NCBI GenBank assembly: GCA_964578885.1 | Contig: CAZOEO010000002.1 | Location: forward strand, 62,001 to 126,000 | Direction: 5' to 3' | From: CAZRHR01 sp964578885 | GTDB lineage: Bacteria; Bacteroidota; Bacteroidia; CAIKAF01 | Length of the DNA: 64,000 nucleotides | Shown here: positions 53,101-61,206 of the stretch, piece after piece | Numbering within the stretch: the stretch's first letter is position 1 | Layout of the letters: each line of letters starts with the position of its first letter | Program-made: the position numbers and the translations under genes | The notes under the pieces: generated by a model | Databases searched by the model: none | What the model was told of the DNA's origin: nothing | What the model saw: only the letters and a program-made list of their open reading frames with translations

Positions 53101-53644
53101 TTCCTCCACCATATAATGCTGCGTTTCTTCGTATGAATGAATTATTCATGTATAAGATGCCATCCACACTGATTCCACCTCCGCCTCCATTAGATCTTGA
53201 ATTCGTAACAATGGAATTGTTAAGTCTTAATATGGTTCCGTTTGCAACATATATGGCTCCTCCGTTGGAGGATGCAGAGCCCCCTTTGATTGTGAGGTCA
53301 TTGATGGTTACATTGGCACCACTTGAAAGCCCCAAAACCCTAAATGAAGATGGACTGGCATTGAATCTTCCCATGTTATCTAAGCCGGGAATGGGCACAC
53401 TTAACTCATAATTATTACCATTTATGGTAAGTGTTTTACCACTAATAGTTAATTCCGAATTAATCACAATGTCATGTGTGATATTGATTACGTCCCCGTT
53501 TATGGCAGTGCTGAGTGCTGTCGTAAGTTGGGCGTTATCTCCCACATTATACGTGGTTTGGGCGTAAAGATTCTTGTTTTGCAGCCAGCCGGCCAACAAA
53601 ATCAAGGCTAAGGTGCAGGACCTAAAGAGCGTTTTCGGGTTCAT
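50123..53644 (-). CDS. Beta-helix and InlB-repeat surface protein with T9SS type A sorting domain
   Basis: 1,173 residues from the ATG at 53644; earlier in-frame codons (to 53707) precede the signal peptide NPKTLFRSCTLALILLAGWL ... AQ. Domains in order: polymorphic-outer-membrane-protein-like beta-helix (about 25-420, many GGAIYVANGTILRLNNSIVT-like repeats), two bacterial-repeat or InlB-like units (GSTFSGWNTNANGSGTSYAA, then NLTLYAQWQ), a non-repetitive part with NPYPSPITFG, and a T9SS type A tail (PVFTFYPNPTQDMVQIAF, then LATGVYVLHVTSNHG). It is likely exported and anchored by T9SS. The downstream PID-CTERM-like gene starts 13 bases after its stop. Confidence 0.9.
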   Translation of the reverse strand: MNPKTLFRSCTLALILLAGWLQNKNLYAQTTYNVGDNAQLTTALSTAINGDVINITHDIVINSELTISGKTLTINGNNYELSVPIPGLDNMGRFNASPSSFRVLGLSSGANVTINDLTIKGGSASSNGGAIYVANGTILRLNNSIVTNSRSNGGGGGISVDGILYMNNSFIRRNAALYGGGILVSWIGEAFIEKSTLIENRSTSSAGGGGAAECQGLMYFNNSTLSNNQSTEIGGAINNYNGTVYFINSSATGNVAFGFYGGGAIGNNGGNVYIVNSLFAHNYRQTTGSGMNPTGYVLDDFEEPFGGSFWGNVNVVHSIYHAPLPSGLGLDISNVQYTGLADGSNNTIFSGGLLSRITDNDGNEIGDQIFRPFLVNNSGSTAPTLQVGSFVSQSANRGVPTRFNNGSGTPRIGYFSGGTWTDILGTTVAGDLVTTDQVSAARNSTTPSRGAIETELNATLYIVKVNGATGGTVNGGTIYGDVYPSGTSVTLTAIPNSGQQFLRWDYVAGGTGTASTANPYTFTVTQNVTLIPVFQALLPGEYVITYVGNGNTGGAPPATTVYSAATTIANAGTLTQTGSTFSGWNTNANGSGTSYAAGANYSAGTNLTLYAQWQAVSSSQWTGNTNSNWNEAGNWTPGIPSSGQSVVIPTGRPNYPVLEMNPTVGDIDIQTGASLSIPAGQYLTVNGVLTNNGTLTVQNNGALLQGTSSTLSGTGTYSVKRNLPSTDKFHYIGSPISGIAANGFGITPTVLNGSNGSQLVPLANCDINALDAASPWANLLELRENASVLSNCSQSLWHVKSSGNLESGRGYAAMVYTAGGTQNLSFDGTVHNGTVAYNNLGNTGGTITDPISGNISRGWHLVANPYPSPITFGASNTVLTTMGFDAQVQVWDAANSTWIPSITNAVIPVGQAFQIRNSGGSPVNFSLTNAVRTSNSATFYSMPWNEYLTISLENGQQNMQTTVFFHPNATDGYDGTMEANRLFGGAGVPVVYTLAGPDDKMAYNGYAPLFNETKTVVLGVYDGGTPGNFNLRFQDLPTLQNMTVTLEDTKLNTFSPVTENWVYSFTTAANDNRDRFRLHFNAMSMSHDETSAAPVFTFYPNPTQDMVQIAFADIQQSYTLHLMDVSGKQLIQQEVAAGTTSQTLQMNGLATGVYVLHVTSNHGVSHIVKIIKQ

Positions 53645-53683
53645 TTGGAAAATAGCTTTTATCGTAAATAAGCGTATTGAATA

Positions 53684-53714
53684 CAAAAGTATCCTAATGA
53701 TATACAATCTGCAA
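53684..53714 (-). promoter_or_regulatory. Promoter for the 1,173-residue T9SS gene (TTG-N20-TACTTTTG)
   Basis: On the minus strand TTG (53714-53712) and TACTTTTG (53691-53684) are separated by 20 bases, matching the -33 and -7 boxes. The box ends about 40 bases before the ATG at 53644. It is the likely promoter for the T9SS and PID-CTERM-like pair. Confidence 0.6.
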
Positions 53715-53948
53715 GTGGTTGTGGTCTTGCTTTCCGACTTTACTACCCGGATTGGTTATAAAAAGCAGTTTTCAAATGAATTTTAAAAAGTATCTACGAG
53801 AGCTAAGAATTACCTAAACAGAATTTTACGTATTTTAATAAAATGATAAAATAAACTTGGTAAACCCATGGTCATTAGATGATAAATAGGTGGGAAATGT
53901 CCGTGGAGTGGCTTTTCCAACTTTTATAAAAGGACCTATAAAATGTAA
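53715..53948. other. Intergenic region, nothing recognised
   Basis: AT-rich stretch between the T9SS-PID-CTERM operon promoter and the DUF502 gene, both on the minus strand. No ORF, RNA gene or repeat identified. Confidence 0.45.
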
Positions 53949-54524
53949 TTACCCTTTTTTGGGTACCACCACCCCGCCACTAACAATCAACTTCATTACC
54001 TCCGCACTCGGCCAATTCACCTTTTCTACCCATGCCGAAGGCACCCAAACCAAATTACCGGAAAAATTATAGCTATGTGGCAAATATACGCCTACATATC
54101 CTTCCGGTAAACCAAGCGAAGCGGTTTGCTCCATCGTTAAAAATCCCAACCGCTTTACCCCGGGTTCATGACCGAAACTCACCAGTACAGGTTGGTTGAA
54201 TTTTTTTTCTTCCCCCACAAAGGCCGTTAACAAATCTCGTACCGACCCGTAAATGACTTTTACAAGTGGTGCTCGGTTCAGCATTTTTTCTACGTAACGC
54301 ACCATCGGCTTGGCAATGAAGGTAGAACCCAGGGCGCCCACCAGCGTCACCGCCCCTACCACCAATACAATACCTAAACCAGGCACCTGACCGGGAAACC
54401 AGCCATCCAGCGTTTTGAATGCTATAAATAGCAAATAGGCCGTAACACCAAGGGGAAGCACCAGCACCAGTCCCTGTAAAAACCAACGTAATAAACGTTT
54501 GAAAAATTTGGATATCATCCCCAT
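53949..54524 (-). CDS. DUF502 membrane protein
   Basis: 191 residues. Two N-terminal membrane helices (LQGLVLVLPLGVTAYLLFIA and GIVLVVGAVTLVGALGSTFI), then a soluble domain with NRAPLVKVIYGSVRDLLTAF, PVLVSFGHEPGVKRLGFLT, and VGVYLPHSYNFSGNLVWVP, all characteristic of DUF502. No function is established. The promoter box TATATTTG with TGGC lies immediately before the ATG at 54524. It diverges from the lipoprotein gene at 54613. Confidence 0.92.
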   Translation of the reverse strand: MGMISKFFKRLLRWFLQGLVLVLPLGVTAYLLFIAFKTLDGWFPGQVPGLGIVLVVGAVTLVGALGSTFIAKPMVRYVEKMLNRAPLVKVIYGSVRDLLTAFVGEEKKFNQPVLVSFGHEPGVKRLGFLTMEQTASLGLPEGYVGVYLPHSYNFSGNLVWVPSAWVEKVNWPSAEVMKLIVSGGVVVPKKG

Positions 54525-54528
54525 GCCA

Positions 54529-54536
54529 CAAATATA
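54529..54536 (-). promoter_or_regulatory. -7 promoter box (TATATTTG) four bases before the DUF502 gene
   Basis: On the minus strand TATATTTG is followed by TGGC and the ATG at 54524; the same arrangement occurs before prs and the DUF4834-like gene. Confidence 0.6.
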
Positions 54537-54600
54537 CCACCTTTGTCTTTATGTTATTTTTGGCATTGAAATTGCCCTGACCACCTCATGCCATTTTCCT

Positions 54601-54608
54601 TACCTTCG
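54601..54608 (+). promoter_or_regulatory. -7 promoter box (TACCTTCG) four bases before a lipoprotein gene
   Basis: TACCTTCG differs from TAnnTTTG by one base and is followed by TTTT and the ATG at 54613. Only weakly supported on its own; it gains weight from the recurring arrangement. Confidence 0.4.
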
Positions 54609-54612
54609 TTTT

Positions 54613-55794
54613 ATGTTAAGACAGATTCTTTCCTTTTTGCTTTTATCTATCATGGTGCTGGTGGCGGCCTGCAATCCCACGAAATCAGCTTTCTTCAAAG
54701 GCGATTACGATGGCGCCATTCATGCCGGAGCTCAAAAACTTCACCGGAAACCAGATGACGTAAAAACCCTGCAGATGGTGGCTGAAGCCTACCGATTGGC
54801 CAATGAAAGAGATTTTGAGGAAATTCGGAATTGGGAGCAACGCCAGGACGATGCTCGTCGGTTTCAATATATTCATAACATTTATCGCCGGCTCGAAGCC
54901 CGGCAAGGCACCGTGCGCCGAATTCCTAAGCCCCGCACCCAACTTGTCGCCAATGATGTTTTTGAATTTCGGGATTATACCGATGAGTTGAATGAAACCA
55001 AACAGATGGCTGTGGCCGAATTATATCAGTCTGGTCTGGAACTTTTGGCCAAAAACAATCGCCCGGCCGCCAGAGAAGCTTATGCCAAATTCCGTGACGC
55101 CTCGGCCCTTATTCCCAACTATAAAGACCTGCCGGAACGCCTTAAAGCGGCTAAAGAAGCGGGGACCACTAAAGTGCTTGTTACCATTCAACCTCAAGGA
55201 AATATTAGCCTTCCAACTTCCCTGGAACAGGAAATTTCCCGCATCGATGTGTCTTCTGCCAACACTGAATGGGTAGAATTTAATCGTGTGCAAGAATTTA
55301 ATGTCCCTTACCATTATTTCGTGGAAATCGAAATCAACGAACTTTTCGTTTCCCCCGAGCGGCAGCGCGAAACCCGTACCACTGAAAAAGCCAATATCGA
55401 AGACGGCTGGGAATACAAGAAAAATCCGGATGGATCCGTGGTTCGCGACTCTTCTGGAAACAAAATCAAAGTTCCTGTTTACCGCGAGATATCGGCTACC
55501 ATTACCACCATTGAACAGTCCAAAGAAGCTGCCGTTCGCGGAGAAATGCGCATTTTGGAAGGGGTAAACGGACAATTGGTGGCACAAGATCGCCTGAACG
55601 CAACCTCCAGTTTTAGCCATACCTATGCCCGCGCTCGTGGTGATTCCAGAGCCATTTCCCGTGCTTCCGCCGCGGCTTTGCAACGTGGCCCAGTCGCTTA
55701 TCCAACGCATGAACAGCTACTTCTGCAAACTGCTTCTGTCCTGAGAAATCAGATGACCCGATTTTTACAAAATCATCGTCAGCGACTCCCGTAA
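54613..55794 (+). CDS. Lipoprotein of unknown function
   Basis: 393 residues from the ATG at 54613, the only in-frame start that gives a signal peptide: MLRQILSFLLLSIMVLVAAC (Cys20). The N-terminal half is helical, TPR-like (DDVKTLQMVAEAYRLANERD, MAVAELYQSGLELLAKNNRP); the second half is a beta-rich domain with KVLVTIQPQGNISLPTSLEQ and VVRDSSGNKIKVPVYREISA. The layout suggests a periplasmic or outer membrane lipoprotein. I do not recognise the family; no role can be assigned. It diverges from the DUF502 gene, and a promoter-containing gap of 164 bases separates it from the flippase. Confidence 0.7.
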   Translation: MLRQILSFLLLSIMVLVAACNPTKSAFFKGDYDGAIHAGAQKLHRKPDDVKTLQMVAEAYRLANERDFEEIRNWEQRQDDARRFQYIHNIYRRLEARQGTVRRIPKPRTQLVANDVFEFRDYTDELNETKQMAVAELYQSGLELLAKNNRPAAREAYAKFRDASALIPNYKDLPERLKAAKEAGTTKVLVTIQPQGNISLPTSLEQEISRIDVSSANTEWVEFNRVQEFNVPYHYFVEIEINELFVSPERQRETRTTEKANIEDGWEYKKNPDGSVVRDSSGNKIKVPVYREISATITTIEQSKEAAVRGEMRILEGVNGQLVAQDRLNATSSFSHTYARARGDSRAISRASAAALQRGPVAYPTHEQLLLQTASVLRNQMTRFLQNHRQRLP

Positions 55795-55945
55795 TGGGCT
55801 TTTTTTCCTTTAATTTGATGGACTTACTCGTGTAAAAATCGGGAAGTCAAATGGTTTTGATTGTTTGCGTGATGGGGATGGTGGGATACTGAAATCTTAT
55901 CGCCGCCTCGCTTTTGGACAAAGAAACAAAGGCTCTTTTTTCTTT

Positions 55946-55953
55946 TACCTTTG
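55946..55953 (+). promoter_or_regulatory. -7 promoter box (TACCTTTG) before the flippase gene
   Basis: Exact TAnnTTTG match. It is followed by TGGCA and the TTG start codon at 55959, and so argues against an upstream start of the open frame at 55914. Confidence 0.55.
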
Positions 55954-55958
55954 TGGCA

Positions 55959-57476
55959 TTGAGCCATAAAAATCCCATACGAAAACTCATAGGCCATACG
56001 GCCGTTTACGGAGTAGGAACCATCCTGGGGCGTATTTTTAACTATTTACTTACGCCGCTGTACACTGGCATTTTTTCAGAAGAAACCTTTGGTGAGTATT
56101 CCGTGGCCTACGCCTATATCGCCATTTTGCTGGTACTGCTAACCTATGGCATGGAAACCGCTTTGTTTCATTTTGCCTCCAGAACCAAAGACAAAGCCTT
56201 GGCTTTTTCCACCGGACTCCTATCTATTTTAGCCACCACCAGTATTTTCTGGATTTTTATTTACTACTATCAATTTGATATTGCCGTTTGGCTGCGCCAG
56301 CCGGACAAAACACAATTTGTCATTTGGCTCGGCCTTATCATTGGCCTCGATGCCCTCACTGCACTTCCTATGGCCTGGCTGCGACTGGCAGAACGGCCTT
56401 TCCGTTTTTCGTTGATTACCCTATCTAATATCGCCGTAAACATTGGTCTGAATGTGTTTTTCCTGGTGTATTGCCGGCAAGAGTTCATTCAGTCGAATGG
56501 ACATCCCAACGCCTTGGTGAAAATGGTGTACAACCCGGAAATTGGCGTGGGTTACATTTTTATTGCCAACCTGGCGGCTTCGTTTATCAAAGCCTTGGCT
56601 TGCATGCCTGTGATGGCCAATATTCGTCCGCGATTCGACCCGAAATTATGGCTGGACATGGTGCGCTACGCCTTTCCGCTTTTGCTCGCTGGATTGGGTT
56701 TTATCATCAATGAACGCCTGGACGTACTTTTACTTGAATATTTTTTACCCCTGGAACCGGAACTGGCCCGGCACGAAATTGGCGTCTATAGTGCCTGTTA
56801 TAAATTGGCCATTCTCATGACCATTTTTATTCAGGCCTACCGGTATGCCGCCGAACCATTTTTCTTTTCCCTTACTCAAGCCTCAGATGCCCGAAAAGTC
56901 TATGCCAAGGTCATGAACTTTTTTACGGCCTTTTGTGCTTTTATTTTTTTACTCGTTTGCCTCTACCTGGATATTTTTAAATATTTCCTCCGCGGCGAAG
57001 GCTATTGGGAAGGTTTGTCTGTGGTACCGGTACTCATGCTCGGAAATTTATTCCTGGGCATTTATATTAATCTGTCCATGTGGTATAAACTCTCCGGACA
57101 AACCTGGTATGGCGCCGTGTTTTCCGTAATCGGAGCCGCCCTTACCATTGGATTAAACATTGCCCTCATTCCTTATTTCGGATATCATGGTTCTGCATGG
57201 ACTACCTTTTTTGCGTATGGAGCCATGATGGTTATTTCGTATCTCACAGGACAGAAGCATTATCCCATTCCATATCAGGTGACTAAAAATGTATTTTACA
57301 TCGCACTGGCCGTGGGCTTATTCGCCCTCTCTTTGTTGTTGCCCAGCCAGATTCTGTGGTGGGTACTGCTGCTGAGAACGGCGCTTCTTATTCCTTTTTT
57401 ATATGTAGTTTGGTGGTTGGAACCAGATTTGCGACATGCTTTCTTCCGGTTAAAAAAGAAAAAATGGAAATCCTGA
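55959..57476 (+). CDS. Polysaccharide flippase (MOP/MATE-type)
   Basis: 505 residues read from TTG at 55959. About 13-14 membrane helices; the start (GHTAVYGVGTILGRIFNYLL, then TPLYTGIFSEETFGEYSVAY) is the classical opening of the Wzx-like polysaccharide-export flippases, and a late SGQTWYGAVFSVIGAALTIG and a polysaccharide biosynthesis C-terminal part follow. It flips lipid-linked oligosaccharide across the inner membrane; the sugar is unknown. The frame extends up to 55914, but the promoter box at 55946-55953 supports the TTG at 55959. Its end overlaps dut by 13 bases. Confidence 0.88.
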   Translation: MSHKNPIRKLIGHTAVYGVGTILGRIFNYLLTPLYTGIFSEETFGEYSVAYAYIAILLVLLTYGMETALFHFASRTKDKALAFSTGLLSILATTSIFWIFIYYYQFDIAVWLRQPDKTQFVIWLGLIIGLDALTALPMAWLRLAERPFRFSLITLSNIAVNIGLNVFFLVYCRQEFIQSNGHPNALVKMVYNPEIGVGYIFIANLAASFIKALACMPVMANIRPRFDPKLWLDMVRYAFPLLLAGLGFIINERLDVLLLEYFLPLEPELARHEIGVYSACYKLAILMTIFIQAYRYAAEPFFFSLTQASDARKVYAKVMNFFTAFCAFIFLLVCLYLDIFKYFLRGEGYWEGLSVVPVLMLGNLFLGIYINLSMWYKLSGQTWYGAVFSVIGAALTIGLNIALIPYFGYHGSAWTTFFAYGAMMVISYLTGQKHYPIPYQVTKNVFYIALAVGLFALSLLLPSQILWWVLLLRTALLIPFLYVVWWLEPDLRHAFFRLKKKKWKS

Positions 57477-57901
57477 ACGTACCTGCCATATATCATCCAG
57501 ACTATGCGCCCAGTTATGGAACGGCCAGTGCCGCCGGCATGGATTTACGCGCCGCCTTGTCTGCGCCCATCGCCCTTGAACCCGGACAACGTCTGCTGAT
57601 TCCTACGGGAGTCAAGTTGGCTTTGCCACCCGGTTACGAAGCGCAAATTCGACCCAGATCCGGACTCGCACTCAAATATGGCATTACCGTGCTCAATAGC
57701 CCCGGCACCATCGATGCCGATTACCGTGGTGAAATCGGCGTTATTCTTTATCACGCAGGAGAGGAAACGTACTGGATTCAACCCGGAGAACGGATTGCGC
57801 AAATGGTAGTGGCAGCTTATGTGACCATTCATTTGGAACCTGTTGAGGAACTTCCGGAGACAGATCGGGGACAAGGCGGATTTGGTCATACCGGGAAATA
57901 A
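57464..57901 (+). CDS. dut: dUTP diphosphatase
   Basis: 145 residues, normal trimeric dUTPase length. All five motifs are seen: SAAGMDLRA (1), IRPRSGLALKYG (2), VLNSPGTIDADYRGEIGV (3), GERIAQMVV (4) and TDRGQGGFGHTGK (5). It hydrolyses dUTP to dUMP, keeping uracil out of DNA; ung in this window removes it if misincorporated. The ATG at 57464 lies inside the end of the flippase gene, which is translated in another frame. Confidence 0.97.
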   Translation: MEILNVPAIYHPDYAPSYGTASAAGMDLRAALSAPIALEPGQRLLIPTGVKLALPPGYEAQIRPRSGLALKYGITVLNSPGTIDADYRGEIGVILYHAGEETYWIQPGERIAQMVVAAYVTIHLEPVEELPETDRGQGGFGHTGK

Positions 57902-58151
57902 ATTTCTTACGTCGGTTTTTTATCTCTTCACTTGGGGAACCCTTGCATGAGGTGCGCCTTCTTGAATGGATGGTTGCCTCTTTTCACCCTGTGTAAATCT
58001 GCTCTGAACTATACCTGTGTCTTCGGTACGGTCTTATGTTCTGTTTTTATTAAGAAAAATGGATGCTGAATCATCTCTTTTTATTTTCAAAAGATGTCTT
58101 AATCAACTGAATTTGTGGTTATCTTGGATGTAATTAAAAACCTGAGAAATC

Positions 58152-59900
58152 ATTGAAGCGCGTAAGTTATTTTTAAACCTTTGCTTATTCCTCATGGGTG
58201 GATTTTTTTCTGCCTGTAGTCCTTTGGACGATGAGGACAATACTGGTCCGGTGTCTGCCACGGTGTTGTTTCAGGTTTTCTCCCCCTCCGGTGATCCCGT
58301 TCAAGGTGCTACCGTAACCTTGGAGAATCTCACCGCCCAAACCAATGCCCAAGGTCTTGCTTTGCTTTCTTTTTCTCAACTTGCTGGTGGTGGCCAGCCA
58401 TACCGCATCTCTAAGCCAGATTATCTTTATCATGAAGGAGTGCTGTTTATCACCGAGGGAGCACAATCCGAGACGGTGATGCTTCAAGACGCTTTGCTCA
58501 ATGGTTCATTTTCTGCAGCTCAGGGTGGTACGGTCTTGGTTAGCAATGGCGGTTCGGTCAGTTTTAGCCAAAACAGCTTTGTTAATGCCAATGGAAATAG
58601 CTACCAGGGCACAGTCAATGTAGCGGCTACATACATTGCACCGGATGATCCGCAGGCAGCCCAGCGAATGCCCAATCGTTTTTTGGGTGAGTCTCTCGAC
58701 GGAAACCGCGTTTTCCTGGAAAACAGAGGCGCTCTTCGGGTCGATCTTTGGGGTGCAAATAGCGAACCGCTGCAATTGGCACCCGGCAAAACCGCTGAAA
58801 TATCCATGCCTCTTAGTGCCGCGGCACCCGATCAATTGCCCTCGATTACACCACTTTACACCTACGACGCTACGTCCGGCTTATGGAAAGAAGATGGCCA
58901 GGCCCAACTTCAAAACAATGCCTGGGTAGCACAAGTCAGTCATTTTAGTTTTTGGATGTGCCCTTATGTGTATCCGCACGTGAGTGTGTCAGGCAGGTTG
59001 GTGTGCAACGGAACGGCTTTGCCTTCGACAGTGGTGGAGGTGTACAACCCCTGGGGCGCCTACCTTGGCAAAACCACCACCAACGCCAATGGATTTTTTT
59101 CAGGCATGTTTCCTGCTCCCCTCACTTTTACATTGCGCATAAAAAATCCTTGTAACCAAACCGTTGCCCAACCTCAAGTGGGTCCTTTTTCCGGGACCAC
59201 CCAGCTGGGCGATATCGCTGTTTGTTCCGGCAACGTGAACCATACCCAAATTTCCGGAAACTTTGTGGATTGCAACAACCAACCGGTTGCTGGCGCCTGG
59301 ATGTGGGTCGAAGCCCTTGGCTCTTCTCGTTTGGTGCCCGCCAATGCCCAAGGACAAGTGAATGCTTCTGTATTACTCTGTCAATGGGTGAATTCCATCG
59401 ATATCCGAGGTGTGGATTTGGTGTCCGGCGCAACTTCTTCCCCTCAATCTTTTCCGGTAAGTCCAACCCTTTCGTTTGGTACGCAAACCATTTGTGCCGC
59501 ACCGGCTCAGTTTTGTCAATTTACATTAGACGGTACACCGCGATATATGGTGCCCACCTCGCAATATACTTTCTCTTGTGTGTACAATACGTCTGTGAAT
59601 CGACTTACACCGGCGGTGGTATTTAATGGTGGCTCCGGTAACCAGACTCATTTTTCCCTGGCCATTCCCGGCGCCACTGCCGGAAATTATTCCATCGGTG
59701 GAAGTAGTTTTCACTACACTTTCATGGTACTCGGCAATAATGGGCAGGATTTTTTACAAGTAACGCTGACCCAGGCCGGAAACAGTTTGGGCGCCGTGGT
59801 AGAAGGTTCCGTCGCCAACACCAGCTTTCATGACGCTGCCGGTGTCTTACACACCTTGAGTAATGGTCAGTTCCGATTTGAAGTGTCCCATGTGATTTAA
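58152..59900 (+). CDS. Large lipoprotein with carboxypeptidase-regulatory-like repeats; start uncertain
   Basis: The ORF opening at ATG 58194 (568 residues) begins MGGFFSACSP, too short and uncharged for a signal. In frame from an ATT at 58152 the protein would begin IEARKLFLNLCLFLMGGFFS followed by ACSP, a complete lipoprotein signal with lipobox FSAC. A second route is a TTG at 58153 in another frame (MKRVSYF) that would reach the gene if a T-run at about 58170-58174 gained one base. The mature protein has several beta-sandwich segments (FSPSGDPVQGATVTLENLTA, GRLVCNGTALPSTVVEVYNP, NFVDCNNQPVAGAWMWVEAL) with regularly spaced cysteines. Function unknown. It ends 25 bases before the convergent epimerase gene. 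Confidence 0.65.
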   Translation: MEARKLFLNLCLFLMGGFFSACSPLDDEDNTGPVSATVLFQVFSPSGDPVQGATVTLENLTAQTNAQGLALLSFSQLAGGGQPYRISKPDYLYHEGVLFITEGAQSETVMLQDALLNGSFSAAQGGTVLVSNGGSVSFSQNSFVNANGNSYQGTVNVAATYIAPDDPQAAQRMPNRFLGESLDGNRVFLENRGALRVDLWGANSEPLQLAPGKTAEISMPLSAAAPDQLPSITPLYTYDATSGLWKEDGQAQLQNNAWVAQVSHFSFWMCPYVYPHVSVSGRLVCNGTALPSTVVEVYNPWGAYLGKTTTNANGFFSGMFPAPLTFTLRIKNPCNQTVAQPQVGPFSGTTQLGDIAVCSGNVNHTQISGNFVDCNNQPVAGAWMWVEALGSSRLVPANAQGQVNASVLLCQWVNSIDIRGVDLVSGATSSPQSFPVSPTLSFGTQTICAAPAQFCQFTLDGTPRYMVPTSQYTFSCVYNTSVNRLTPAVVFNGGSGNQTHFSLAIPGATAGNYSIGGSSFHYTFMVLGNNGQDFLQVTLTQAGNSLGAVVEGSVANTSFHDAAGVLHTLSNGQFRFEVSHVI

Positions 59901-59925
59901 TCGCACGGGATACCCCAAGTCAAAT

Positions 59926-60909
59926 TTATTTTTTCAAGAATCCTGCGGCCTTCACCCATTCCAGGGTAGGAGTGAGGATTTCACGGGCCGGACGGAAAGT
60001 TACACCAAGCTCGCGTTTTGCTTTGCTATTATCTACAAACCAGTATTTTACGGCATAAGGAATGACCGCGGGCTCAAAGCCCATGGGAATGTGAAAGGTT
60101 TTGGAAATCCAAGCCAAACTCAGCAGTAAACCACGTGAAATCAACGATACTTTTTTCTGAATACCCAGAATGTCCAGGGTAAGCTCAGCCAGTTCTTTGA
60201 ACTCCACGTTGTCGCTTCCTAGAATGTAGCGTTCTCCTGGTTTTCCTTTTTCCAGGGCGGCAATAATGCCTGTAGCCACGTCGTCCACGTGTACAATGGA
60301 AGTTCCGCCACGCGCCACCTGCACCGAGCCGGTGGTGGCAAAATCAATCAGATTTCCGCTCGTGATTTTATCCCAATCTTCCGGTCCATAGACTTCCGTG
60401 GGGTTTACAATCACCACAGGTTGACCAGCTTTCGCCGCAGCAATGCACAAACCTTCCACTTCCTTTTTGGCATGGGCATAGACGAAGGTTTTTTTATCGA
60501 GGGTCAATGGAGAATCTTCATTTAAAATGACTTTTTCTTCCGTTCCATCTACTGCGGTGGAAGAACTCACATAAACCATAGGAATGTTTCCGTTGGCTTT
60601 GGCCGCGGCCAGCACATGTTTGGATCCCTCGATCACCACCAGCGGCATTTTCGGGGAATGAATGTCTTTCCAATTGGATAAACTGGCCAGGTGAATCACC
60701 CCCGTACAACCTTGCATGGCCGAAAGCAGAGACGCCGCATCGGTAATATCGCCTTCCGCGCGCTCAAAAGGTACTCCTTCTAATCGTTTGGTATTCGATG
60801 TTTTACGCAGTAAACAGCGCACTTCATATCCGGATTGTACCAACTGATGAACCACCCGGCTGCCAATAAATCCGGCTCCACCGGTCACAAAAATTTTTCC
60901 CTTGCTCAT
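59926..60909 (-). CDS. NAD(P)-dependent epimerase/dehydratase (extended SDR)
   Basis: 327 residues. Rossmann motif VTGGAGFIGSRVVHQLVQSG near the N-terminus, then GDITDAASLLSAMQGCTGVI, VYVSSSTAVDG, the catalytic YAHAKKEVEGL (Tyr-x-x-x-Lys) and IVNPTEVYGPEDW. The pattern LRKTSNTKRLEGVPFERAEG at about residues 35-54 is characteristic of dihydroflavonol-reductase-like and HpnA-like SDRs. Substrate not assignable. It is separated by about 300 bases from the porin gene upstream on the same strand. Confidence 0.9.
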   Translation of the reverse strand: MSKGKIFVTGGAGFIGSRVVHQLVQSGYEVRCLLRKTSNTKRLEGVPFERAEGDITDAASLLSAMQGCTGVIHLASLSNWKDIHSPKMPLVVIEGSKHVLAAAKANGNIPMVYVSSSTAVDGTEEKVILNEDSPLTLDKKTFVYAHAKKEVEGLCIAAAKAGQPVVIVNPTEVYGPEDWDKITSGNLIDFATTGSVQVARGGTSIVHVDDVATGIIAALEKGKPGERYILGSDNVEFKELAELTLDILGIQKKVSLISRGLLLSLAWISKTFHIPMGFEPAVIPYAVKYWFVDNSKAKRELGVTFRPAREILTPTLEWVKAAGFLKK

Positions 60910-60962
60910 GAAACCTTTTCAAATGATTTTCAAGGTGAAATTAACAAAAGGTTTTGATATCT

Positions 60963-61206
60963 AAACTTATTGCGTAAGCTTCTGATGTACTTGGTTTTAT
61001 ATTTTGGCGCCTGCCGCCCCGATCTTTCGACCTCACCCGATTTTTTTCTGAAAATGCAGAGTTCTACTTTACAAGGGCGGCACCGGGTGCTATGCGAAAA
61101 GCCCTTCGAAACGTGAACGGGCTGCTTACCGGCTTGATGGCTCAGGGGCTTTCTGCGTCGCCCCCTGGCGCGGGATCTTTTTCAAATACGAAGTGGTGAC
61201 CGGACA
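60963..61206. other. G+C-rich intergenic block with hairpins
   Basis: Unlike other gaps, this one is rich in G and C. It contains hairpins CAGGGG...CCCCTG (61143-61167) and AGCCC...GGGCT (61100-61123). No ORF with coding appearance. It resembles dispersed non-coding repeats or a structured RNA; no other copy was found in the window. Confidence 0.45.
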
